Assembly: GCA_004356415.1 (NCBI GenBank)
Contig: SMWN01000059.1
Coordinates: 1 to 9,449 of the forward strand
Length of the DNA: 9,449 bases
Origin: Gammaproteobacteria bacterium
Lineage (GTDB): Bacteria > Pseudomonadota > Gammaproteobacteria > Eutrophobiales > Eutrophobiaceae
Reading direction: 5' to 3'
Shown here: piece by piece, positions 1-5,643 of the stretch
How the letters are laid out: the number at the start of each line of letters is the position of its first letter
How positions within the stretch are numbered: position 1 is the stretch's first letter
The notes under the pieces: generated by a model
The model's database searches: none
What the model saw: the letters and a program-made list of their open reading frames with translations, nothing else
Told to the model about the DNA's origin: nothing
Program-made: the position numbers and the translations under genes

Positions 1-117
1 AATCGTCAAACAGTTAAAGATGTGCAGATGTTTCTCAAAAAGGTGGGTGGAAAAGAAGAGCCCTTGTTACTGAGGATCCTGAGAGGGAATGCCGCTGCAT
101 TTATTGTGATCAAATAA
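1..117 (+). CDS. C-terminal end of a Do-family (DegP/DegQ-type) periplasmic serine protease, partial
   Basis: Frame 1 is open from the left edge to a TAA at 115-117 and gives 38 residues, starting NRQTVKDVQMFL and ending RILRGNAAAFIVIK. This matches the last strands of the second PDZ domain in DegP/DegQ proteases: an N-R pair opening the PDZ helix region, then the pattern L-x-I-x-RGN followed by a short hydrophobic tail, as in E. coli DegQ. Known of the family: a secreted trypsin-like protease and chaperone that degrades misfolded envelope proteins, with PDZ domains controlling substrate binding and oligomer assembly. The protease domain lies outside the window, so catalytic residues cannot be checked, and DegP, DegQ and DegS-like forms cannot be told apart. 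The gene converges on cbbY, leaving 32 bp between the stops. The call rests on a short stretch. Confidence 0.68.
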   Translation, partial: NRQTVKDVQMFLKKVGGKEEPLLLRILRGNAAAFIVIK

Positions 118-129
118 CATTTGATCACA
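105..129. terminator. Perfect inverted repeat across the protease stop codon, possible bidirectional terminator
   Basis: Arms TGTGATCAAAT (105-115) and ATTTGATCACA (119-129) are perfectly complementary over 11 bp, with a 3-nt loop AAC. The TAA stop at 115-117 lies at the top of the stem. The position between convergent genes suits a shared transcription end, but neither side has a U-tract and the stem is AT-rich, so intrinsic termination would be weak. The 9-mer ATTTGATCA in the right arm also occurs upstream of cbbY (1016-1024), so a protein-binding palindrome is the alternative. Confidence 0.4.
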
Positions 130-149
130 TAAGATTGATTTAGCTGATA

Positions 150-968
150 TTAATTTGCCGCAACTGCAAAGTCAGCTTGCCCCAGATCATATTTTCCATG
201 GGCAGAATAATCAGACAAAATAATTTTCTCCAAAAGATCAACGTCAATATAATTTGCACCGAGTGCGTTACCTGAAAGAACAGTAAAGTGTTCATCAGGT
301 TCGCCTAATTGATCAATGACTAATGAAGCGCCTGTGAAGTCCTCATCGACTGTTAAGGGGTGGGTTGTGATGACTGACTTCATCCCGGCAGCCAGAGCAG
401 CGAGATTACCATTACTTGTATCTTCTATGACGACACAATTCTCAGGTTTTAATCCGAGATTGGCCAAAGTATATTGATAAACCGCCGGTGAAGGTTTCTT
501 GTCAGTAACCAGATCACAACTGACCAAAGCATCAAAGTACGATAATGCGGCTCCGCCTAAGGCATTTTTCAGAAGGACTTCAACATTCTCTGTAGAAGTA
601 CAGGTGGCAATCGCCATAATGATTCCTTTTTGTTTGGCTTCCTTCATCAATCGTTCCACGCCATTTCGTAGGCCAATATGACCGGCAATTAATTTTTCAC
701 GATAAATTTCAGATTTGCGTTGATGAAGCCTCAGTGTGTAATTGCGTAAATTTTCTTTTCCCAGAATATTAAAATTCTGTAACTTCAGGAATTTATAAAT
801 GCGTTCCTTGCCTCCGGAGATGGAGAGTAATTGTATGTATTTGGAGACTGACCACTGAAAAGGGGTGTCGAATTCCTTGAAGGCCTCGTTGAAGGCCCGA
901 CGGTGGGTTTCTTCTGTGGCGGCCAGTGTGCCATCCACATCAAAAATTATGGCTTTTAATTCACGCAT
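150..968 (-). CDS. cbbY: CbbY-type HAD hydrolase, probable xylulose-1,5-bisphosphate phosphatase
   Basis: A 272-residue haloacid-dehalogenase-superfamily phosphatase. Motif I is FDVDGT (residues 9-14), with nucleophile D10 and general acid D12. A helical cap follows at roughly 18-100. Motif II is T122 in ATCTST, motif III probably K158 in DKKPSP, and motif IV the Mg-binding pair E182-D183 before TSNG. The N-terminal pattern DGTLA-x-TEE-x-HRRAFN-x-AF and the cap motif GGKERI are typical of CbbY. Known of CbbY: it dephosphorylates xylulose-1,5-bisphosphate, an inhibitory by-product of RuBisCO, in the cytosol or chloroplast. Here it is not next to RuBisCO or cbb genes, so the substrate is inferred. 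The C-terminus (about 205-272) extends past the HAD core. No clear Shine-Dalgarno lies close to the ATG at 966-968, but it gives the expected N-terminus. A generic sugar-phosphate phosphatase (Gph/PgmB-like) is the alternative. Confidence 0.8.
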   Translation of the reverse strand: MRELKAIIFDVDGTLAATEETHRRAFNEAFKEFDTPFQWSVSKYIQLLSISGGKERIYKFLKLQNFNILGKENLRNYTLRLHQRKSEIYREKLIAGHIGLRNGVERLMKEAKQKGIIMAIATCTSTENVEVLLKNALGGAALSYFDALVSCDLVTDKKPSPAVYQYTLANLGLKPENCVVIEDTSNGNLAALAAGMKSVITTHPLTVDEDFTGASLVIDQLGEPDEHFTVLSGNALGANYIDVDLLEKIILSDYSAHGKYDLGQADFAVAAN

Positions 969-1350
969 ATTGATTGTAAAAAATCTTTAATTACCTTTCG
1001 CTTTCGGTGGCTAATATTTGATCAATATAAAGAAAATATTTGATGCGACGCAATAATAGGACATTTTATCGTTGTCGTCTACTTTTATTATGAGTGATGA
1101 ATTATTATCGAGTTCAGCCCAATAAATTAGTTAACATCCATCGCTGATCTTTGCAGATGGATTGAGTATGCTTAGCGACCTAATCCTAAACTAACTTTCA
1201 AGTTAACTCATATAATTACTATGAATGGACACATCCCGGAGGGCTCGGTAATTTGAGATGGTTAGCTTTGTCTTTCGCATATCGTATTCTCCGTCAGATA
1301 AGTGCCCACCGATTACAAAACAGCGTGTGCATACTCCGCCGTTGCTTCAA
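969..1350. other. Intergenic region between cbbY and the DUF2130 gene, no gene seen
   Basis: The cbbY side (969-1060) is AT-rich and carries the promoter-like elements described separately. In the middle, TAACTT and AAGTTA form a 6-bp inverted repeat with a 2-nt centre at 1192-1205. CCATC/GATGG arms at about 1138-1160 could form a small hairpin with a 13-nt loop. A tiny frame starting at ATG 1221 ends after 11 codons and has no suitable ribosome binding site. The DUF2130 frame runs in from the right and stops with TAG at 1353-1351. No clear terminator for the DUF2130 gene is visible. Confidence 0.6.
1024..1053 (-). promoter_or_regulatory. Candidate sigma70-type promoter of cbbY with overlapping direct repeats
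   Basis: Read on the minus strand, TTGCGT (1053-1048) is followed after 18 nt by TATATT (1029-1024), a fair -35/-10 pair about 55 nt above the cbbY start codon. The decamer ATCAAATATT (minus orientation) occurs exactly twice, at 1044-1035 inside the spacer and at 1022-1013 around the expected start of transcription. The copies are 22 bp apart, about two helical turns, where a repressor or activator would be expected. The -35 match is only moderate, so this is a hypothesis. Confidence 0.33.
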
Positions 1351-2634
1351 CTACTTTTCCTTTGTCGGCGAATCCAACGCCAAGAGATCCAGTCCCTCAA
1401 TCTCTTGCAACGTCTTGCCCGCAATCCCCTCTAAATCTCCGTACATCCCGACAGTGGCTTGCATAACACGATCAATTTGTTCTGTTCGTTTGGCCCATTG
1501 TTTAGTGATCGCTTTCTTTTCTTTATCAAGGTCTTCCTGCATGGAAGAAAATGCCTCGACGATGGCCTGGATGCGTTGGCGGAAACGCGGACCGGTCAGG
1601 TATTGATAGACCATTTCTGCCTTGGTCTGTTGTCCTTCAGTGGCCTGCCGTGCTGATGCCACTTCTATCAGCGCATGGCGTAGTGTCATGGCAATGGGGA
1701 TGGTTGTTTTGGGGTGTGTAACCCACACACCATCGATCTGATCGAACGTCTCCAAATCTTTTGGCAGTGCCCGACTAACAATGATAGCAATTTCCGCTTT
1801 GGCGGCATGTTGATCTTTTCGAAGTTTTACCAGCCAGCCATCTGACCAGTTTTTGGTGCGTTTGGATTCCCATAATATCGATCCACATTGCTGTCCGCCT
1901 GCACTGACAACCCGTTGCAATACATCACCGCCAAACTCACCTTTGGCTACCGGCTCAATTTTATCAAACGGAAAGCGGGTTCTTAATTGTGATTCAAGTT
2001 CAAGTTCCTGTACTTCGCCCTGGAGTTGTTGCGAACCCTGTTCGGCCTTGCGTTTCAGTTCTTCGATTTGTTTTTGCATTGAGGTAATGGTGTGCTCTTT
2101 TTCCATCACCTTGAGTTTCATTTGTTCCTCAGTTTCCTTCCGGGCCTGTTCACGTGTGGCATTGAGACCTTCCTGAACGCGTTTTTCTACGGTAAGTTCG
2201 AGTTCACGTTTGGCATCGTCCAGTTCACGTTGATTGCGGATAAGTTCGACTTGCGCCTTCTGTGCTTCAGCCAGTTTTCCATCACGTTGCTTCAGGACAT
2301 CCTGAAGGTCGGTGATTTCTTTGGTCTTTTCTTCTAAATCGGTTGCCGCAAGCAGTTTTGCCTTCTTTGCTTCTTCCCCGGCTATTCTGCTACGGTCTTT
2401 CTTTAATTGCTCTGCAACCTGATTAGCCACCTGTTCATCAAGTTTGATTTTTTCATCTGTCAGGTGTTTCTCTTTATCTCTTATGTCTTGCTCACGTTTG
2501 GCAACATCACTGTCTTTCCGGGTTAATAATTCCTCATACTGCTGGCGGGTGGACTCAATTAACGGCGCAACGAGTGACTCCGTAAGTTTGATCTCTGTTT
2601 TACATTTGGGACAGGTTATGGTTGGTTCTGTCAT
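1351..2634 (-). CDS. DUF2130 family protein: zinc-knuckle, long coiled coil, PD-(D/E)XK-like C-terminal domain
   Basis: A 427-residue protein. A single CPKC (C8, C11) near the N-terminus is a half zinc ribbon, perhaps completed by dimerisation. Residues about 30-215 are a charged Lys/Glu/Gln-rich heptad region, a long coiled coil. The globular C-terminal part (about 215-400) has GGDVLQRV (D237), then a strand carrying ILWESKRTKNW (E256-S-K258) and GWLVKLRKDQ. This D...E-x-K arrangement matches the core of PD-(D/E)XK nucleases and is characteristic of DUF2130 proteins, whose function is to my knowledge unestablished. A last helical stretch (about 355-400) follows, ending in an acidic/lysine-rich tail. 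It has no signal peptide or membrane segment, so it is cytosolic. The start is secure: GGAGGT (2644-2639) lies 4 nt above the ATG. Nuclease activity is inference; a structural DNA-binding role is possible. Confidence 0.82.
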   Translation of the reverse strand: MTEPTITCPKCKTEIKLTESLVAPLIESTRQQYEELLTRKDSDVAKREQDIRDKEKHLTDEKIKLDEQVANQVAEQLKKDRSRIAGEEAKKAKLLAATDLEEKTKEITDLQDVLKQRDGKLAEAQKAQVELIRNQRELDDAKRELELTVEKRVQEGLNATREQARKETEEQMKLKVMEKEHTITSMQKQIEELKRKAEQGSQQLQGEVQELELESQLRTRFPFDKIEPVAKGEFGGDVLQRVVSAGGQQCGSILWESKRTKNWSDGWLVKLRKDQHAAKAEIAIIVSRALPKDLETFDQIDGVWVTHPKTTIPIAMTLRHALIEVASARQATEGQQTKAEMVYQYLTGPRFRQRIQAIVEAFSSMQEDLDKEKKAITKQWAKRTEQIDRVMQATVGMYGDLEGIAGKTLQEIEGLDLLALDSPTKEK

Positions 2635-2638
2635 GTTT

Positions 2639-2693
2639 ACCTCCCTATAGGGCTGCTGTCACCTGTCAGGGAATTCCCCTGGGTCAGACCCAG
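2639..2693 (-). promoter_or_regulatory. Strong ribosome binding site and three palindromes ahead of the DUF2130 gene
   Basis: On the minus strand GGAGGT (2644-2639) is a strong Shine-Dalgarno that fixes the start. It overlaps a perfect 10-bp palindrome, CCCTATAGGG (2643-2652). Further up are GGGAATTCCC (2669-2678) and, directly abutting it, CTGGGTC-A-GACCCAG (2679-2693). The last has the GGGTCAGACCC core that I recall from REP-like sequences linked to RAYT transposases in gammaproteobacteria. Whether these are operators, a leader hairpin or repeat debris cannot be decided here. Confidence 0.45.
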
Positions 2694-2815
2694 TGATAAT
2701 TATTCAAACCAGAAATTTTGTACCTTTAAAGTACGTTTTTTCCATTTACCATGTTCATTTTACCTGACATACGCAATGTATTCACTCGTCACTCGACCTG
2801 ATCTCCACCCGTCTG

Positions 2816-2909
2816 TTCATTTCGAGAACGGCAGGGTGAGAAACCTAGTCGTTTAGACCCACTGTTATATCCTGTAACATAAGATTCCTCACATTCGTTT
2901 GGAATGACA
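2816..2909. repeat. MITE-like dispersed repeat with imperfect terminal inverted repeats
   Basis: The left end (2816-2846) and the reverse complement of the right end (2909-2881) align with small gaps over about 30 nt, sharing TCATT, AACG, GTGAG and a final AA-x-CT. The pattern TGTCATTCC...GTGAGGAATCT resembles a class of short dispersed repeats (GTCATTCTGAGCGAAG...AATCT type) that I recall from intergenic regions of many bacterial genomes. The interior, about 35 nt, holds no reading frame. A further fragment, CAGGATTCAGAATGAC, lies at 2952-2967. No target-site duplication is obvious, so mobility is inference. Confidence 0.45.
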
Positions 2910-3031
2910 AGAAGTAAATGTGGCAAGCTCCCTCTCTGCCTCAGTTTGGGACAGGATTCAGAATGACGGCATAAGAGTGTGGATATGAAGTTTCTATTTT
3001 ATCTGGACCTGTTCAGGAGGAACTGAGTGGT

Positions 3032-3718
3032 TTAACGTCTTAGAAAGATCAACCATCTGTAGAAATTCAGAATACTGGCGAGTGATGTAGCAAGATAAGT
3101 AAGTGCTGCGGCTGTCAGTATCTTTTTAGAAATAGGGATGGCGGATTCGGGTATATATTTTCCAGCAATTAATACAGGCAGTGCTCGTTTGAAACTGGCA
3201 TCCCATTCTACGGGCAAAGTGATCAGGTGAACGAGTACAGGCAAAATCAATATTGTCAATCCACAGGCAAGTGTGAAAATGCCTACGGGGGGTGAGCGCG
3301 TGAGTAGAGTTAAAAAGGGAAATGCGACCAGCATCATGGCGGCAATCTTCTCTGCAACCCAGGAGAATCTGGCCATTCGCGAACGTATTTCGAGTGGTTT
3401 ATATCCGGATTTATGTTGGATGGCATGGCCAATCTCATGAGCGGCAACAGTAACGGCAGTGAGTGATTTCCCATTGAAATTTTCCGGCGAGAGTTTAACA
3501 AGCTTATTTTCCGGGTCGTAATAATTTTCGTTTTGCTCACCCTCTTCTACATGAACATCACTGAGTTCAAGTCGTTTGACTAAATGTACAGCAAGCTCAC
3601 CCCCCGTGCCCGGGAACGCATCAATTTCCACCGCATATTTTCTAAAAATATATTTAGCCCATATAGACGGCCCAAATATGAGCAAAATCAGTAGAATCGC
3701 AGCTATGCCTAACATCAT
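3032..3718 (-). CDS. Membrane zinc metallopeptidase, YugP type (Zn_peptidase_2 family)
   Basis: A 228-residue integral membrane protein. A hydrophobic segment at about 2-19 is followed by an exposed domain with the zinc motif HEIGH at 94-98, in the family pattern AAHEIGHAIQ. Hydrophobic segments at about 126-140 and 145-167 lead into LPVEWDAS, where E171 is the likely third zinc ligand (the family has LPVEFDAS). A last membrane segment lies at about 198-220. The length is normal for the family. Substrates of YugP-type proteases are not well established; membrane protein turnover is the usual guess. The gene is divergent from zapE and 397 bp above the DUF2130 gene, so it is probably its own unit. 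Two consecutive ATG codons (3718-3716 and 3715-3713) begin the frame. Neither has a clear Shine-Dalgarno, so the start could be either. Confidence 0.88.
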   Translation of the reverse strand: MMLGIAAILLILLIFGPSIWAKYIFRKYAVEIDAFPGTGGELAVHLVKRLELSDVHVEEGEQNENYYDPENKLVKLSPENFNGKSLTAVTVAAHEIGHAIQHKSGYKPLEIRSRMARFSWVAEKIAAMMLVAFPFLTLLTRSPPVGIFTLACGLTILILPVLVHLITLPVEWDASFKRALPVLIAGKYIPESAIPISKKILTAAALTYLATSLASILNFYRWLIFLRR

Positions 3719-3927
3719 GATCAGGTGATCTCAGCTTGTGAATTGTTGTTTTCGGTTATACTTCATCGCAATGTGACGAGGGCACATTCGTAATAGTATG
3801 TTAATAATCTGGCTCATGGACGGGCCAGCGCGAAGCCAACGCGGACATGCACCACATTGGGAGCATTAAATCCGTGCTGGGAAGCGCGGTATTCAATTGT
3901 CGAATTTAATAATAACATTAATTGATT
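3719..3927. other. Divergent intergenic region between the metallopeptidase gene and zapE
   Basis: The region must hold the promoters for both divergent genes, but I cannot assign a convincing -35/-10 pair on either strand. A TATAAC on the minus strand near 3760 is a possible -10 for the metallopeptidase, with no good -35. The middle (about 3811-3891) is clearly more GC-rich than its surroundings and contains CCAACGCGGA and TCCGTGCTGG, partly complementary arms about 30 nt apart that could fold. The last 35 nt before zapE are strongly AT-rich and lack a purine-rich ribosome binding site. Confidence 0.4.
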
Positions 3928-5025
3928 ATGACACCTCTGGAAAGATATCAGGCGGATTTATTGCGCGAAGTATTTTATACAGATCCAGCGCAGGAAAATG
4001 CTGTGCGCCATACACAGAGACTTTTCGACGATCTTCTGACTGATGGCAACAATGAAAACAGCTTCCTTGAAAAGATCAGACAAAAATTCCAGAGAGATAA
4101 AACAAACTTTATCAAAGGATTATATTTTTGGGGGGGGGTAGGACGAGGTAAAACCTATATCATTGATTCCTTTTATGACAGCCTGCCCTTTAAAGAAAAA
4201 CAACGCATCCACTTTCATCGTTTTATGCAAATGGTGCATGCACAATTAAGAAACCTCAACGAAGTGTCTGATCCATTACTCACCGTGGCAGACAACATTG
4301 CATCAGAAACCGAGGTTCTGTGTTTTGACGAATTTCACGTGTCCGATATTACGGATGCCATGTTGCTGAGTGGTTTGCTCAAGGCATTATTTGATCGAGG
4401 AGTTGTACTGGTTACAACTTCCAACGAAGCACCGGATCAATTGTACTGGGATGGTTTGCAAAGAGAACGATTTCTGCCCGCGATCGAATTGATAAAAGAA
4501 TATACGGAAGTCGTGAATGTGGATTCAGGTGTTGATTATCGCTTACGTTTTCTGGATAAGGCGGAAATTTACCATTCGCCGCTGGATGATAAAGCAATGG
4601 CATCGCTAGGAATAAATTTCAATCACATCGCGCCAAATGAAGTCACAGAGGGCTTACCGATTGAAATTGAAGGCCGAATGATTCAAACAATTCGCCATGC
4701 AGATGGCGTGGTCTGGTTTGATTTCGATGCCATATGTGATGGCCCGAGAGGGCCTGCCGACTATATTGAGATCGCCAGATTATTTCAAACAGTTCTGATA
4801 TCCGATATTCCTATTATGGATGAAATGACCAATGACAAAGCCAGGCGATTTATGACGTTGATAGATGAATTCTATGATCGAAACGTTAAACTGATCGTCA
4901 CTGCAGCGGCTAAACCCTCAGGGCTCTATTGCGGTAAACGGCTGAGCAAGCTATTTTTGAGAACCATCAGTCGCCTAGAAGAGATGCACACGCACGATTA
5001 CCTGGCAAAACAGCACATCCCTTAA
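3928..5025 (+). CDS. zapE: Cell division protein ZapE (AFG1-family ATPase)
   Basis: A 365-residue P-loop ATPase, close in length to E. coli ZapE. Walker A is GGVGRGKT (69-76) within LYFWGG, Walker B is CFDEF (132-136) followed by SDITDAMLL, the sensor-like TTSN is at 163-166, and GLQRERFLPAI (177-187) carries probable arginine-finger residues. The C-terminal RRF...DEFYDR-x-VKL and SRLEEM motifs are also typical. Known of the family: E. coli ZapE associates with the Z-ring under stress, and mitochondrial AFG1 acts in protein quality control. It is cytosolic. I chose ATG 3928; an in-frame TTG at 3922 would add two residues. Neither start has a Shine-Dalgarno, so translation may be weak or independent of one. 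The Walker A codons contain nine G in a row (4130-4138). No terminator is seen after the stop. Confidence 0.93.
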   Translation: MTPLERYQADLLREVFYTDPAQENAVRHTQRLFDDLLTDGNNENSFLEKIRQKFQRDKTNFIKGLYFWGGVGRGKTYIIDSFYDSLPFKEKQRIHFHRFMQMVHAQLRNLNEVSDPLLTVADNIASETEVLCFDEFHVSDITDAMLLSGLLKALFDRGVVLVTTSNEAPDQLYWDGLQRERFLPAIELIKEYTEVVNVDSGVDYRLRFLDKAEIYHSPLDDKAMASLGINFNHIAPNEVTEGLPIEIEGRMIQTIRHADGVVWFDFDAICDGPRGPADYIEIARLFQTVLISDIPIMDEMTNDKARRFMTLIDEFYDRNVKLIVTAAAKPSGLYCGKRLSKLFLRTISRLEEMHTHDYLAKQHIP

Positions 5026-5058
5026 TACTAATATAAATCAATAAGTTACATTATATAC

Positions 5059-5087
5059 TTGACTTAGTTGATTAGATAAACTATATA
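5059..5087 (+). promoter_or_regulatory. Sigma70-type promoter upstream of the small orphan gene
   Basis: TTGACT (5059-5064, 5 of 6 to consensus) is followed after exactly 17 nt by TATATA (5082-5087). The surroundings are strongly AT-rich. Transcription would start near 5094, giving a leader of about 100 nt before the gene at 5197. This is the best promoter match in the window. Confidence 0.55.
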
Positions 5088-5100
5088 ACTTATAAAGATC

Positions 5101-5113
5101 CAGTAATTTACTG
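5101..5113. promoter_or_regulatory. Operator-like palindrome just downstream of the promoter
   Basis: CAGTAA-T-TTACTG is a perfect 6+1+6 palindrome at about +7 to +19 from the predicted transcription start. A repressor bound here would block clearance from the promoter at 5059-5087. The sequence is short and AT-rich, so chance occurrence is not excluded. Confidence 0.35.
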
Positions 5114-5196
5114 ATATTTAAGGCTTATTTTGGGCTTTACCTTGAATTCTTTAGTAATGCATTTGTCAAAAACGACAGATAGCTTTTTGGGGAGAA

Positions 5197-5409
5197 ATGA
5201 TTTTGAATGCTGTATTGTCAACCGATGGATTAGATTTGGAAGAGCGGCAGATGGTCGAATTATTAGAATGTCGTTATGGTGACGGCATGGTCTATCTCCC
5301 TAGGACAAGGCCCAGACAATTGTTATCCATCGCTAAAATTGGCGGTTTTATTGATGCCGAAGGTTATCTCACGCGAAAAGGGCGAATTCTTCTTGCGCGC
5401 TATTTTTAG
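5197..5409 (+). CDS. Small hypothetical protein, 70 codons, possibly winged-helix-like
   Basis: I do not recognise a named family. The predicted protein is soluble, with one cysteine (C25) and no signal peptide or membrane segment. Residues 13-27 (DLEERQMVELLECRY) look helical. The second half has a helix at about 40-48, then GGFIDAEGYLTRKGRILLARYF (49-70, with G50, G57, T59, G62). This resembles the last strand pair and helix of small winged-helix domains, where a turn is followed by LT-x-KG-x-x-LL, so DNA binding is a weak inference. A GGGGAG (5189-5194) lies only 2 nt before ATG 5197, which is too close. TTG at 5203, in the same frame, has 8-nt spacing and may be the true start (68 residues). 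A good promoter lies upstream and a hairpin terminator follows, so it is probably a monocistronic real gene. Confidence 0.6.
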   Translation: MILNAVLSTDGLDLEERQMVELLECRYGDGMVYLPRTRPRQLLSIAKIGGFIDAEGYLTRKGRILLARYF

Positions 5410-5433
5410 AACCTTTCTCTGTTGTAATAAGTT

Positions 5434-5453
5434 AAGGAGTCTCTACTCCTTTT
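5434..5453 (+). terminator. Probable intrinsic terminator after the small orphan gene
   Basis: AAGGAGT (5434-5440), loop CTCT and ACTCCTT (5445-5451) form a perfect 7-bp stem followed by a short T run, 25 nt after the stop codon at 5409. The U-tract is brief (TTTT, partly in the stem), so it may be leaky. Confidence 0.45.
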
Positions 5454-5613
5454 AGATCAGTCCCACCCAGCTAAACTCTGGCTGGATTTAATTCTTGCGA
5501 AATACAAATTATTCGTCTTTAACCTTTCATAGTTGCTCTATGTTCACTATCCTTTCTCAAGCACAGAAGAAAATATGGTTATAAAATAGCTCATCCTGAT
5601 CTATTTATGGCGC

Positions 5614-5643
5614 GCCAGAGGCGGCACAAGTTCGGCCTTTGGC
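5614..5643. repeat. Inverted repeat in the GC-rich intergenic block
   Basis: Two 9-nt arms pair with one wobble around a loop of 12 nt, inside a GC-rich block of about 78 bp that contrasts with its AT-rich flanks. It could be a dispersed palindromic repeat unit or part of a structured RNA leader. No T run follows, so it is not a standard terminator. Confidence 0.4.

Larger units (their letters stand above)
2635..3031. other. Gene-free region between the DUF2130 and metallopeptidase genes, rich in repeat debris
   Basis: No credible gene is seen on either strand. From left to right it holds the ribosome binding site and palindromes of the DUF2130 gene; an AT-rich bulged palindrome, GTACCTTTAAAGTAC, at about 2720-2734 followed by a T run; a MITE-like element with imperfect terminal inverted repeats (2816-2909); and a second fragment like its right end (2952-2967). 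A weak hairpin with arms CTGTTC/GAACTG (one mismatch), near 3009-3025 just beyond the metallopeptidase stop, has no U-tract. Confidence 0.6.

Noticed and set aside
105..129. CRP or FNR site, because of TGTGA...TCACA and TTGAT/ATCAA words
   Set aside because: The half-site spacing is wrong for CRP (15 nt instead of 6), the FNR halves are in the wrong order, and the site lies between convergent genes.
1253..1606. Plus-strand open frame of 117 codons
   Set aside because: It mostly overlaps the DUF2130 gene on the opposite strand, has unusual composition and matches no family I know; a shadow frame.
2720..2740. Intrinsic terminator at the GTAC-type palindrome followed by a T run
   Set aside because: The stem is AT-rich and bulged, and no plus-strand gene ends upstream of it.
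1351..3718. A defence or repair island made of the DUF2130 and metallopeptidase genes
   Set aside because: The genes are 397 bp apart with repeat debris between, both families are common housekeeping-type genes, and no known defence partner is present.
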